Assembly: GCF_965219715.1 (NCBI RefSeq)
Contig: NZ_OZ244785.1
Span: 2,542,001-2,606,000, forward strand
From: Bacterioplanoides sp965219715
Lineage (GTDB): Bacteria > Pseudomonadota > Gammaproteobacteria > Pseudomonadales > Oceanobacteraceae
Direction of reading: 5' to 3'
DNA length: 64,000 bases
The translations under genes and the position numbers were made by a program. The notes beneath the pieces were generated by a model. It was not told where the DNA came from. It saw only the letters and a list, made by a program, of their open reading frames with translations, and did not search any database. Below, in pieces: positions 42,286 through 51,331 of the stretch; within the stretch, counting starts at the first letter, position 1; each line of letters starts with the position of its first letter.

Positions 42286-43280
42286 CAGATCACTCCGGCA
42301 CGCAATAAATCGTGCATGTTAATCACACCGGCAACCTCCTCGTCGCCGTTCATGACCACCAGCGCGTTAATTTTGTTGTCTTCCATTACTTTTAACGCTT
42401 CTGCCGCAAGAATTCCCGGCTCGGTAGTTTTACAACCAGCGGTCATCACATCAGCAATTTTTGCACTGTGAATATCAACGCCATGATCAATCGCACGACG
42501 TAAGTCACCATCGGTGAAAATCCCTAACAGGTTGCCACCCTGCTGCACCGTCGTCATGCCCAACCCTTTTGACGTTACCACCAGCAACGCCTCCGACATC
42601 GGAGTGTCCGGGGTAACAACCGGAATCTGCTTACCGGCATGCATAATGTTTTCGACTTTCAGCAACAAACGACGACCCAGGCTGCCGCCCGGATGAGAGA
42701 AGGCAAAATCTTCGGCGGTAAAACCACGGGCTTCTAACAAGGCGATGGCCAATGCATCCCCCATCACCAGAGCCGTTGTGGTTGAAGACGTCGGCGCCAG
42801 ATCCAACGGACAGGCTTCCTGCTCCACACCAGTGTTCAGATGAGCATCTGCAGCTTTCGCCAGGCTGGAAGCCGGCTTACCGGTCATACTGATCAGACCA
42901 CAATCAAGGCGTTTGAACAGTGGCAGTAAGCTGGTTACCTCGCCACTTTCGCCGGAGTTAGATAAGGCGATCACCACATCTTCCGACTGAATCATGCCCA
43001 TGTCACCGTGGCTGGCTTCACCCGGATGAACAAAAAATGCAGGCGTACCGGTACTGGCCAATGTCGCCGCAATTTTATTACCGATATGACCCGACTTGCC
43101 CATGCCGGTAACCACAACACGGCCTTTGCAATTCAGAATCATCTGACACGCTTTCACAAACGCTTCATCAATGCGTGGCTTCAGATTGATGATGGCCTGT
43201 TGCTCCAGCTCGATTGTGCGCTGGCCAGACTTAATAAAATCAAATTCTGTTTTCGGAGTATCTGTATTGTTGCTGCTCAT
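42285..43280 (-). CDS. kdsD: D-arabinose 5-phosphate isomerase
   Basis: 331 residues: an N-terminal SIS domain (VVTGMGKSGHIGNKIAATLA, HPGEASHGDMGMI, ALSNSGESGEV) and two C-terminal CBS domains (MHAGKQIPVVTPDTPMSEAL, VMTAGCKTTEPGILAAEAL). It converts ribulose 5-phosphate to arabinose 5-phosphate, the first step to Kdo in LPS. It overlaps yrbG by four bases. The usual kdsC neighbour is absent. Confidence 0.95.
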   Translation of the reverse strand: MSSNNTDTPKTEFDFIKSGQRTIELEQQAIINLKPRIDEAFVKACQMILNCKGRVVVTGMGKSGHIGNKIAATLASTGTPAFFVHPGEASHGDMGMIQSEDVVIALSNSGESGEVTSLLPLFKRLDCGLISMTGKPASSLAKAADAHLNTGVEQEACPLDLAPTSSTTTALVMGDALAIALLEARGFTAEDFAFSHPGGSLGRRLLLKVENIMHAGKQIPVVTPDTPMSEALLVVTSKGLGMTTVQQGGNLLGIFTDGDLRRAIDHGVDIHSAKIADVMTAGCKTTEPGILAAEALKVMEDNKINALVVMNGDEEVAGVINMHDLLRAGVI

Positions 43281-44239
43281 TGGGCGCTCATATAAAACAA
43301 AGTAACTAAATATCCGGCGTAACTGGCACTTAATAAAGCGCCGGAGGCACGGCCCAGAGTGCCTTTACGATAACTGATTAAAAACAGAATCAATAGCGCA
43401 AAGGTCAATGCCATCATCACGCTGTAATCCCGGTACAGCGCCATCGGCTCAACCGCGGTAACCGCAACCAATCCCGGAATTGGCATCACCGCTAATAAAT
43501 TAAACATATTGGAGCCAATCACGTTACCAATGGCAATGTCGTGATGGCCTTTTAAAGCACTGGCAACAGAAGCAGCCAGCTCAGGCAGGCTGGTACCAAT
43601 CGCCACAATTGTTAAACCGATCACCAGGTCGCTGACTCCGAATGCACGAGCCACTTCCGTTGCCCCCCACACCAGCATTTTTGAGCTCAACATCAAGGCA
43701 ACCAGGCCAGCCACCAGCCAGAACAAAGCGGATTTCAGATCGGTATTCTCAATCGCTTCCGCTTCTTCATCATCAACAATGGCTTCACCGGATTCCTGAG
43801 AATCCTGAAACATCAGATACAGCGCAAAAACCAGCGCCGCAATTAAGATACTGGCGTCGATCCAGTTTAATTCCAGATCCGCCAATACCAGGCCACCAAT
43901 AATGGAAATCAGCACCAGTAAAGGCAGCTCTTTTTTCAGTAACTTTTTCTGCAGCGGGATTGGGCTGACCAGGGCGGTAACACCTAACACCAGGGCGATA
44001 TTAGTGATGTTGGAACCCAACGCATTACCAATGGCCAGGTTTCCAGCACCATCCAGCGAAGCCATGGTAGACACAAACATCTCAGGTGCCGACGTGCCGA
44101 TGGACACAATGGTCAAGCCAACCAGTAATGGCGACATACCTAATTTTCGCGCCGTAGCCGCAGCACCAATTACAAAACTATCAGCACTCCAGACCAGTAT
44201 CACCAGACCAACGATGATGGTCGCGTACGCCATTAACAT
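43277..44239 (-). CDS. yrbG: Calcium/sodium antiporter, YrbG family
   Basis: About 320 residues from the ATG at 44239, supported by GGAAAGTGAG upstream; an in-frame start at 44305 adds unlike sequence. The two inverted repeats of the Ca2+:cation antiporter family are seen as GLTIVSIGTSAPEMFVS and GLTIVAIGTSLPELAASV, each with its conserved Gly-Thr-Ser-x-Pro-Glu. About ten membrane helices are predicted. The E. coli homologue is not essential. It is divergent from mlaF. Confidence 0.92.
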   Translation of the reverse strand: MLMAYATIIVGLVILVWSADSFVIGAAATARKLGMSPLLVGLTIVSIGTSAPEMFVSTMASLDGAGNLAIGNALGSNITNIALVLGVTALVSPIPLQKKLLKKELPLLVLISIIGGLVLADLELNWIDASILIAALVFALYLMFQDSQESGEAIVDDEEAEAIENTDLKSALFWLVAGLVALMLSSKMLVWGATEVARAFGVSDLVIGLTIVAIGTSLPELAASVASALKGHHDIAIGNVIGSNMFNLLAVMPIPGLVAVTAVEPMALYRDYSVMMALTFALLILFLISYRKGTLGRASGALLSASYAGYLVTLFYMSAQ

Positions 44240-44437
44240 ATTGCTCACTTTCCAGATATGACAGAGACAAAAAATAAACGCGCCATTGTACCCGAGCACT
44301 GCCACTTAGCAATTGCAACAATGCGTTTTGTGGGCTGGTACTAATATGTTCTGTTTACACAGAGTTACAGCATTGGTTCTGTAATAACATTCGGCTATGC
44401 TAGCTCAATCACAGTACTGAGAGATAAGGACGTATTC

Positions 44438-45253
44438 ATGTCCTCAGAGCAGCCCTACGTTTCCATACGTGGAATGAGCTTCAGCCGTGGCAACCGGCTG
44501 ATTTACGACAATATGGATGTTGATTTTCCACGCGGAAAAGTAACGGCCATCATGGGACCCAGCGGTACGGGTAAAACCACACTGCTGCGACTGATTGGCG
44601 GACAACTGATGCCCGACAGCGGCAGCATTGTTGTTGATGGCCACAGCATTCCGGAATTATCCCGCAAAGACTTGTTCGATTTTCGTCGGAAAAATATGAG
44701 CATGTTGTTCCAGACCGGAGCGCTGTTCACCGATCTGAATGTTTTCGATAACGTCGCCTTTCCATTAAGAGTGCACACCGACATTCCCGAAACCATGATT
44801 CGTGACCTGGTGCTCATGAAGCTGGAGGCGGTTGGTTTACGTGGCGCCCACGACCTTAACCCGGCAGAACTTTCCGGAGGGATGGCACGGCGAGTGGCAC
44901 TGGCACGTTCGATTGCCATGGACCCGGAAGTCATCATGTATGACGAACCTTTTACCGGTCTCGACCCGATCTCAATGGGCATGATTGTGAAACTGATCCG
45001 CGGCCTGAACCAGGCACTGGGTCTGACCAGCCTGCTGGTTTCTCACGATATCGAGGAGTCCTGCAACATCGCCGACTATTTATGCGTACTGTCGGGTGGC
45101 AAGGTCATTGGCTTTGGTACTCCGGAAGAATTGCTGAATGAAGGCAATGACGAAGTAAAACAATTCCTCAAAGGTGATCCGGATGGTCCGGTGCCATTCC
45201 ATTACCCGGCTGCGGATTATCGCAGCGAGCTGCTGTCCGGAGGCGTTAAATAA
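44438..45253 (+). CDS. mlaF: Mla phospholipid transport ATPase
   Basis: 271 residues. The Walker A motif GPSGTGKTTLLRLIGG, the signature LSGGMARRVALAR and Walker B IMYDEPFTGLDP are intact. MlaF drives the MlaFEDB complex, which moves phospholipid between inner and outer membranes to keep outer-leaflet asymmetry. It leads the mlaFEDCB operon; its stop overlaps the mlaE start by one base. Confidence 0.95.
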   Translation: MSSEQPYVSIRGMSFSRGNRLIYDNMDVDFPRGKVTAIMGPSGTGKTTLLRLIGGQLMPDSGSIVVDGHSIPELSRKDLFDFRRKNMSMLFQTGALFTDLNVFDNVAFPLRVHTDIPETMIRDLVLMKLEAVGLRGAHDLNPAELSGGMARRVALARSIAMDPEVIMYDEPFTGLDPISMGMIVKLIRGLNQALGLTSLLVSHDIEESCNIADYLCVLSGGKVIGFGTPEELLNEGNDEVKQFLKGDPDGPVPFHYPAADYRSELLSGGVK

Positions 45254-46041
45254 TGAATTTATTTGAGCGTTATCTGGCGATGGGCCGCTATGGTGTTGAA
45301 TCGATTCAGTCACTGGGTCGCGCCACGATCCTGATGGCAAATTCTGTTACCTGGGGTGGCCCGGGGAGCGCCGGATTCTCAGATCTGGTTACTCAGATTC
45401 ACTCCGTTGGTGTGCGATCGCTTTCTATTATTCTTGTCGCTGGCTTCTTTGTTGGCATGGTACTGGGCCTGCAGGGCTATACCATTTTGTCGGACTTCGG
45501 TTCTGAAGCAGCACTCGGCACCATGGTGTCGCTGACACTACTGCGTGAACTTGGCCCGGTAATGACGGCCCTGTTATTTGCCGGTCGGGCAGGTTCTGCG
45601 CTGACGGCGGAAATTGGCCTGATGAAAGCCACCGAACAATTATCCGCCATGGAGATGATGGGCGTTGATCCACTGAAGCGAGTGATTACTCCGCGTCTGT
45701 GGGCGGGTCTGATCTCCATGCCGATTCTGGCGTTGCTGTTCAGCACCGTTGGTATCTGGGGTGGCGCGTTTGTCGCCGTCGATATGCTCGGCATTGATGA
45801 AGGCGCGTATTGGGGCAACATGCAGGCCTCTGTCGATTTTTATGAAGACGTAATCAAAGGTGTTATCAAGTCAGTAGTGTTTGGCTTAGTAGTCACCTGG
45901 ATTGCGGTTTATCAGGGTTACGACTCAATACCAACATCCGAAGGTATTGGTAAAGCAACAACTCAAACCGTGGTGATCTCGTCACTGGCGGTACTGGGAC
46001 TGGATTTTGTATTGACTGCCGTCATGCTGGGAGGCATTTAA
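45253..46041 (+). CDS. mlaE: Mla phospholipid transport permease
   Basis: 262 residues, an ABC permease with five or six membrane helices. The conserved family stretch reads VGMVLGLQGYTILSDFGSE, then LLRELGPVMTALLFAGRAGS and EIGLMKATEQLSAMEMMG. It forms the membrane dimer at the core of MlaFEDB. It begins one base before the mlaF stop and ends two bases before mlaD. Confidence 0.95.
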   Translation: MNLFERYLAMGRYGVESIQSLGRATILMANSVTWGGPGSAGFSDLVTQIHSVGVRSLSIILVAGFFVGMVLGLQGYTILSDFGSEAALGTMVSLTLLRELGPVMTALLFAGRAGSALTAEIGLMKATEQLSAMEMMGVDPLKRVITPRLWAGLISMPILALLFSTVGIWGGAFVAVDMLGIDEGAYWGNMQASVDFYEDVIKGVIKSVVFGLVVTWIAVYQGYDSIPTSEGIGKATTQTVVISSLAVLGLDFVLTAVMLGGI

Positions 46042-46043
46042 TT

Positions 46044-46505
46044 ATGCGCATGCGTTTTGTAGAACTGACCGTTGGCACTTTTATGGTTCTGGGCATTATT
46101 GCTCTGGTGTTAATGGCTTTACGGGTCAGCGGCCTGTCAACTCAGGGCAATGGCGACACCTATACCCTGAAAGCCCGCTTTGAAAACCTCGCTGGGTTAA
46201 CCGAGCGAGCCAAGGTTTCCATGTCTGGTGTAACCATTGGTCGGGTAACCAAAGTGTATCTCGATCCTGAGTGGTACTCCGCCGTGGTGGAAATGGAAAT
46301 TGATACCTCAATGAGCACCCTGACGCTGGATACGTCCGCAGCCATCCTGACCGCTGGCCTGCTAGGTGAGAAATACATCGGCCTGACGGTTGGCGCCGAA
46401 GAAGAATACCTGGAAGACGGCGACTGGGTCGAAGACACCCAATCGGCTTTGGTATTAGAGGAATTAATTGGTCGCTTCCTGTTTAATAAAGCAGAAGAAG
46501 GCTGA
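46044..46505 (+). CDS. mlaD: Mla MCE-domain protein
   Basis: 153 residues: one N-terminal membrane helix (TVGTFMVLGIIALVLMALRV) followed by a single MCE domain (YTLKARFENLAGLTERAKV, GVTIGRV, ILTAGLLGEKYIGL). MlaD forms a hexameric ring on MlaE with a hydrophobic channel for lipids. The length is slightly short of E. coli MlaD, mostly at the C terminus. mlaC follows after 32 bases. Confidence 0.94.
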   Translation: MRMRFVELTVGTFMVLGIIALVLMALRVSGLSTQGNGDTYTLKARFENLAGLTERAKVSMSGVTIGRVTKVYLDPEWYSAVVEMEIDTSMSTLTLDTSAAILTAGLLGEKYIGLTVGAEEEYLEDGDWVEDTQSALVLEELIGRFLFNKAEEG

Positions 46506-46537
46506 TTGCCGCCGCGACAAAGGACTAGGAGAGAAAC

Positions 46538-47197
46538 ATGCGCGCACTGTTACTGTTAATGACGTTGTTGTTCAGCCAGCTAAGCCTGGCCGCAGGAGAA
46601 GAGCTGGCTGAGCAGGCTCATGAAGTTGTGAAACGCACAACCGAAGAACTGCTGGACACCATCAACAATAATCGTAACTACTATGAGAGCGATAAAGCCA
46701 AGTTCTTCTGGGAACTGGAAGACGTACTGGGGCCAATGGTCGACTTTAAACGTCTGACCCGTCGCATCATGGGCAAACACTACCGCAAAGCCAGCCTGGA
46801 TCAGCGCAAACGTTTTGCCCGTGCTTTTAAGCGCAGCCTGTTGAGCTCTTACGCCACCGGTCTGATCGAATTCGAAGACTATGACGTGCGTGTTCTGCCT
46901 CCTAAAACCGGGGTAAAGAATACCCTGCGAAACACCTTGGTGGATCTTGAGGTCGTTACCCCAAGCGGTAAGGTTTTCCCGATTACCCAAAGCATGTATC
47001 TGCACCATCGCGACCGCCGCTGGATGGCTCAGAACGTGATTGTTAACGGCATCAACGTAGGCAAGCTGTTCAACGAACAATTCTCCCAGATGGTGTCCCA
47101 GGCAGACGGCAATATCGGTCTGGCCATCGACAACTGGATTGATGCATTAAAGCAACAAGGCCGCAAGCTGCGTAAAAAGCAGCAAACAGGTGAATAA
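46538..47197 (+). CDS. mlaC: Mla periplasmic lipid-carrier protein
   Basis: 219 residues with a Sec signal (LLLLMTLLFSQLSLAA). The mature protein has the Tol-Tol-Ttg2 fold pattern: FFWELEDVLGPMVDFKRLTR, RFARAFKRSLLSSYATGL and VIVNGINVGKLFNEQF. It carries phospholipid between the outer-membrane MlaA complex and MlaFEDB. MlaA itself is not in the window. mlaB starts two bases after the stop. Confidence 0.94.
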   Translation: MRALLLLMTLLFSQLSLAAGEELAEQAHEVVKRTTEELLDTINNNRNYYESDKAKFFWELEDVLGPMVDFKRLTRRIMGKHYRKASLDQRKRFARAFKRSLLSSYATGLIEFEDYDVRVLPPKTGVKNTLRNTLVDLEVVTPSGKVFPITQSMYLHHRDRRWMAQNVIVNGINVGKLFNEQFSQMVSQADGNIGLAIDNWIDALKQQGRKLRKKQQTGE

Positions 47198-47198
47198 T

Positions 47199-47525
47199 AT
47201 GGTGAACGCCGAATTACGTATGACCAGCTCGTCCTGCGCCTGCCTCAGCGGCGATCTGCTGAACAGCACCGTTATAGAGGTGATTGAACCGGGCAAACAT
47301 CTGCTATCGAAAGCCGGTTCAGAGTGGACTGTGGATATGTCTGGTGTTGGCCGTGTATCCAGCGTTGGAGTCGCACTGATTCTTGAATGGCTGCGTGCCG
47401 CCAACGAGCAAAACACCACACTGAAAATCAAAAATCTGCCGCAACATATGTTGCCGATTATCGATATCAGTGACCTTCAACCTGTGATTGAACCTCTTCT
47501 CGACCGATCCAGCCGCGCCAAATAG
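47199..47525 (+). CDS. mlaB: STAS-domain subunit MlaB
   Basis: 108 residues from the ATG at 47199, with AGGTGA about six bases upstream (a GTG at 47190 is also in frame). It is a STAS domain (WTVDMSGVGRVSSVGVALIL), where the Ser-Val pair corresponds to the conserved Ser/Thr site. MlaB binds MlaF and stimulates ATPase activity and complex stability. It ends the mla operon before a short hairpin. Confidence 0.9.
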   Translation: MVNAELRMTSSSCACLSGDLLNSTVIEVIEPGKHLLSKAGSEWTVDMSGVGRVSSVGVALILEWLRAANEQNTTLKIKNLPQHMLPIIDISDLQPVIEPLLDRSSRAK

Positions 47526-47530
47526 CAATC

Positions 47531-47552
47531 GCGCCGCTCCGGTGGCGCTTTT
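47531..47552 (+). terminator. Small hairpin with U tract after mlaB
   Basis: GCGCC (47531-47535) pairs with GGCGC (47544-47548) and is followed by TTTT. The stem is short, so readthrough into ibaG and murA is likely. Confidence 0.55.
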
Positions 47553-47618
47553 CCCTTCGGTTTATCTTACAAATCCGCTATGATTGGGCGTTTTCTCAAG
47601 CTGAGTAGTGAAGCGCTT

Positions 47619-47855
47619 ATGACCCCGGCGGAAATTCTGCAAGTTCTGCAATCTGAAGCTCCTGAAGTGAACTGGTTTGTTGACGGTGACGGCTACAAAT
47701 ACGAAGTAGAAGCCGTGGCTGATGTCTTTGATGGCCTCAACGCAGTTAAGCGCCAGCAGTTTGTCTACAAAATTCTGAATCCATATATCGCCGATGGCCG
47801 TATTCACGCGGTAACCATTCGCGCTCTGACCCCTGCCGAAAAAGCAGGAGCTTGA
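47619..47855 (+). CDS. ibaG: BolA-family protein IbaG
   Basis: About 78 residues from the ATG at 47619; an earlier in-frame ATG at 47580 is less like the family. The BolA fold is seen in YEVEAVADVFDGLNAVKRQQFVY and the C-terminal IRALTPAEK. IbaG pairs with monothiol glutaredoxin to handle iron-sulfur clusters. It lies in the usual place between mlaB and murA, three bases before murA. Confidence 0.92.
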   Translation: MTPAEILQVLQSEAPEVNWFVDGDGYKYEVEAVADVFDGLNAVKRQQFVYKILNPYIADGRIHAVTIRALTPAEKAGA

Positions 47856-47858
47856 TTT

Positions 47859-49133
47859 ATGGATAGCCTGCGAATAGTCGGCGGTAATCGCCTCGACGGT
47901 GAAGTACGCATTTCCGGCGCAAAAAACTCCGCTCTGCCAATTATTGCCGCCACTCTGCTGGCTGATGGCGTTATGCACGTTGGCAATCTGCCACACCTGC
48001 ACGACATCACCACCATGCTTGAGCTGTTAGGCTGCATGGGCGTTCAGGTTGCCATCAATGAAGATATGTCGGTTGAAACCGACTGCGGCGATATGAACAG
48101 CTGTGTTGCACCGTATGATCTGGTGCGCACCATGCGCGCATCCATCCTGGTATTGGGCCCGTTGCTGGCGAAACACGGTGAAGCCGAAGTATCGCTGCCA
48201 GGTGGTTGTGCCATTGGCTCCCGTCCGGTGGATTTACACATCCGCGGTATGGAAGCCATGGGCGCCGAAGTTGAAGTGGTGGATGGCTACATCAAGGCCA
48301 AAGCACCGGGTGGCCGTTTAAAGGGCGCTCATATCTTCTTCGATATGGTTACTGTAACCGGCACCGAAAACGTATTAATGGCCGCTGTGCTGGCTGATGG
48401 CAAAACCACCATCGAGAATGCTGCACGTGAGCCGGAAGTGGTCGACCTGGCGAACTGCCTGGTAGCCATGGGCGCCAAAATTGAAGGTATTGGCACCGAT
48501 ACCCTGGTGATTGAAGGCGTTGAAAGCCTGCAAGGTTGTTACTTCGATGTACTGCCTGACCGTATCGAAACCGGTACTTATCTGGTTGCTGCCGCTGTAA
48601 CCGGCGGTCGCGTTAAGTGTAAGGACACCGACCCATTACTAATGGAAGCGGTACTGCACAAGCTTGAAGAAGCCGGCGCCAAAATCACTACCGGTGATGA
48701 CTGGATCGAACTGGATATGGAAGGCCGCCGCCCTAAAGCAGTGAACGTTAAAACGGCACCACACCCGGCGTTCCCAACCGATATGCAGGCACAGTTTGTG
48801 GTACTGAATGCCATTGCCGAAGGCACAGGCACCGTTATAGAAACCATCTTCGAAAACCGCTTTATGCACGTTAACGAACTGATGCGTATGGGTGCTGATA
48901 TTCACGTTGAAGGCAATACCGCCATTGTTACTGGTAAAGAAGGTTTAACTTCTGCACCGGTAATGGCAACCGACTTGCGTGCATCTGCCTCGCTGGTGAT
49001 TGCCGCTCTGGTTGCCGACGGCGCAACCGACGTAAACCGTATTTACCACATCGACCGTGGTTACGAATGTATTGAAGAAAAATTCCAGCAACTGGGCGCG
49101 AACATTCGTCGTGTCTCAGGTGGAAGTCGCTAA
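47859..49133 (+). CDS. murA: UDP-N-acetylglucosamine 1-carboxyvinyltransferase
   Basis: 424 residues. It transfers enolpyruvate from PEP to UDP-GlcNAc in the first step of peptidoglycan synthesis. The active-site loop reads LPGGCAIGSRP, with the Cys that is attacked by fosfomycin. Other family marks are GAKNSALPIIAATLL at the start and the FPTDMQAQFV segment. Lys22 (in GAKNS) and Arg region appear intact. Confidence 0.96.
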   Translation: MDSLRIVGGNRLDGEVRISGAKNSALPIIAATLLADGVMHVGNLPHLHDITTMLELLGCMGVQVAINEDMSVETDCGDMNSCVAPYDLVRTMRASILVLGPLLAKHGEAEVSLPGGCAIGSRPVDLHIRGMEAMGAEVEVVDGYIKAKAPGGRLKGAHIFFDMVTVTGTENVLMAAVLADGKTTIENAAREPEVVDLANCLVAMGAKIEGIGTDTLVIEGVESLQGCYFDVLPDRIETGTYLVAAAVTGGRVKCKDTDPLLMEAVLHKLEEAGAKITTGDDWIELDMEGRRPKAVNVKTAPHPAFPTDMQAQFVVLNAIAEGTGTVIETIFENRFMHVNELMRMGADIHVEGNTAIVTGKEGLTSAPVMATDLRASASLVIAALVADGATDVNRIYHIDRGYECIEEKFQQLGANIRRVSGGSR

Positions 49134-49156
49134 ATCTGTTAATTAGAGAAGAACTG

Positions 49157-49804
49157 ATGACTCAACCATTAACCATTGCCCTCTCCAAAGGCCGTATCTT
49201 AGATGACACCTTACCTCTGCTGGCAGAGGCAGGTATTCATCCGGTGGAGGACATTAAAAAGAGTCGTAAGCTGATCTTCGATACCAACCATGATCATATT
49301 AAGCTGATCGTACAGCGTGCCGTAGACGTACCTACTTACGTTGAATACGGTGCCGCTGACTTAGGTATTGCTGGTAAAGACGTATTAATGGAATACGGCA
49401 GCGATAATCTGTGTGAGCCGCTGGATTTAAACATCGCCACCTGTCGTTTAATGACCGCGGCCATCAAAGACGCTGAAATGCCAGCAGGCCGTTTAAAAGT
49501 AGCGACCAAGTTCGTCAACGTTGCTAAGCGTTACTTTGCTGAGCAAGGCCGCCAGGTGGATATCATCAAGTTATACGGTGGTATGGAACTGGCGCCGATT
49601 ATGAATCTGGCCGATATGATCGTTGATATTGTTGATACCGGTAATACCTTAAAAGCCAACGGCCTGGAAGCGCGCGATCTGATTGCACCAATCAGCTCAC
49701 GCCTGGTAGCTGGTCGTGCGGCAATGAAGGTTAAACACGCTCAGATCCAACCCATTATTGATCAGATGGCAGCAGCCGTAGAACGTCAGCGTAACGCCGG
49801 TTAA
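49157..49804 (+). CDS. hisG: ATP phosphoribosyltransferase, short form
   Basis: 215 residues, the short HisG that lacks the C-terminal regulatory domain. It couples ATP and PRPP in the first step of histidine synthesis. Visible motifs are LSKGRILDDTLPLL, YVEYGAADLGIAGKDVLM and the PRPP-binding DIVDTGNTLKANGL. Short enzymes need HisZ as partner; no hisZ is in the window. It starts 23 bases after murA and is followed by a short hairpin-containing gap (49814-49834) before hisD. Confidence 0.95.
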   Translation: MTQPLTIALSKGRILDDTLPLLAEAGIHPVEDIKKSRKLIFDTNHDHIKLIVQRAVDVPTYVEYGAADLGIAGKDVLMEYGSDNLCEPLDLNIATCRLMTAAIKDAEMPAGRLKVATKFVNVAKRYFAEQGRQVDIIKLYGGMELAPIMNLADMIVDIVDTGNTLKANGLEARDLIAPISSRLVAGRAAMKVKHAQIQPIIDQMAAAVERQRNAG

Positions 49805-49858
49805 TCCCCTTTTCTGCCTCTGAATTGTTCAGGGGCAACATTTATTCAGGTACACCTT

Positions 49859-51163
49859 ATGGCCATTGATATTCGTCGTTTAAGCTCGGATCAGGCTGAT
49901 TTTGCCGAGCAAATGGATGCCTTATTAGCCTGGGAAGCGGTTTCCGATCACCAGGTTCAGCAAATTGTTACCGATATTCTTGCCGACGTGAAAACGCGTG
50001 GCGACGCTGCCGTGGTGGAATATTCCAACCGTTTTGATCACCTGCATGCCACCAGCATGTCTGAGCTGGAACTGAATCAGGAACAGCTGCAGCATGCTCT
50101 GGATACACTGCCGGATGATCAGCGTGCCGCTTTATTAAAAGCTGCAGAACGTGTGACGGCTTATCACGAAAAGCAAAAACAGGATTCTTGGCAATACACC
50201 GAAGCTGACGGCACCGTACTGGGCCAGAAAGTAACGCCGATGGATCGTGTTGGTATTTATGTACCGGGCGGTAAAGCGGCATACCCATCGTCAGTATTAA
50301 TGAATGCGCTGCCAGCTCATGTTGCTGGTGTGCAGGAAATTATTATGGTGGTGCCAACTCCGGGTGGCGAAGTGAATCAGCTGGTATTGGCGGCAGCAGC
50401 CGTTGCCGGTGTGACCCGGGTATTTACCGTTGGTGGCGCACAAGCTGTTGCCGCTCTGGCGTATGGCACGCAAACCGTACCTAAGGTCGATAAAATTGTT
50501 GGCCCGGGTAATATCTTTGTTGCGACCGCTAAGCGCCAGGTATTTGGTGCGGTTGGTATCGATATGATTGCTGGCCCATCGGAAATTCTGGTGGTGTGTG
50601 ATGGCAAAACCGATCCTGACTGGATTGCGATGGATTTATTCTCCCAGGCGGAACACGATGAAGACGCCCAGGCGATTCTGGTTTCTCCGGATGCAGATTT
50701 CCTCGATCAGGTAAAAGCCAGCATCGATAAATTGCTGCCGGATATGCAACGCTCCGACATTATTCGAGCTTCTCTCGCTGGCCGTGCTGCGTTAATTAAA
50801 GTAGCGGATATGGATGAAGCGTTGGAAGTAACCAACCGTATCGCCCCTGAGCACTTAGAATTATCGGTGGAAGATCCACAGGCGTTATTGCCACAGATTC
50901 GCCACGCTGGCGCTATCTTTATGGGTCGCCACACATCGGAAGCGTTAGGTGACTATTGCGCCGGACCGAACCACGTATTACCAACTTCCGGTACTGCGCG
51001 TTTCTCTTCGCCACTGGGTGTATACGACTTCCAGAAACGTTCGTCGTTAATTATGTGTTCGCCGGACGGTGCTTCTGAACTGGGTAAAGTAGCTTCGGTT
51101 CTGGCTCGTGGTGAGCACCTGGAAGCGCACGCACGTTCTGCTGAATACCGTATTAAAAAATAG
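49859..51163 (+). CDS. hisD: Histidinol dehydrogenase
   Basis: 434 residues. It carries out the two final NAD-dependent oxidations from histidinol to histidine, with a catalytic zinc. The motifs PMDRVGIYVPGGKAAYPSSV, VGPGNIFVATAKRQVFG, SQAEHDEDAQAILV and APEHLELSVEDP, and the C-terminal AGPNHVLPTSGTARFSS are intact. It is part of the hisG-hisD-hisC run. Confidence 0.96.
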   Translation: MAIDIRRLSSDQADFAEQMDALLAWEAVSDHQVQQIVTDILADVKTRGDAAVVEYSNRFDHLHATSMSELELNQEQLQHALDTLPDDQRAALLKAAERVTAYHEKQKQDSWQYTEADGTVLGQKVTPMDRVGIYVPGGKAAYPSSVLMNALPAHVAGVQEIIMVVPTPGGEVNQLVLAAAAVAGVTRVFTVGGAQAVAALAYGTQTVPKVDKIVGPGNIFVATAKRQVFGAVGIDMIAGPSEILVVCDGKTDPDWIAMDLFSQAEHDEDAQAILVSPDADFLDQVKASIDKLLPDMQRSDIIRASLAGRAALIKVADMDEALEVTNRIAPEHLELSVEDPQALLPQIRHAGAIFMGRHTSEALGDYCAGPNHVLPTSGTARFSSPLGVYDFQKRSSLIMCSPDGASELGKVASVLARGEHLEAHARSAEYRIKK

Positions 51164-51196
51164 TCCGGATTAAGCAACAATTAAATTTAAACACTG

Positions 51197-51310
51197 AAAA
51201 TAAAAAGGCGGCATCTTTTTAGCCGCCGCCCCGAAGGCACATCCCTGTGCCTGCCGGGCTACCGCGACATCCTGTCGCTGCTATAAAAAAGATCCTGCCC
51301 TTTTATTTTT
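51197..51310 (-). repeat. Family A structured element, copy A4 (minus orientation)
   Basis: Long imperfect A/T-rich arms (about 51197-51220 with 51285-51310) enclose the core. On the minus strand it reads hairpin 1 GCGACAGGATGTCGC (51264-51278), GGTAG, hairpin 2 GGCACAGGGATGTGCC (51236-51251), then GGCGG. Compared with the other copies, hairpin 1 has an A-T to G-C change on both sides of the stem, which keeps pairing. It lies between hisD and hisC, next to copy B3. Confidence 0.78.
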
Positions 51311-51331
51311 TACGACGTAAAAGCGTAAGCG

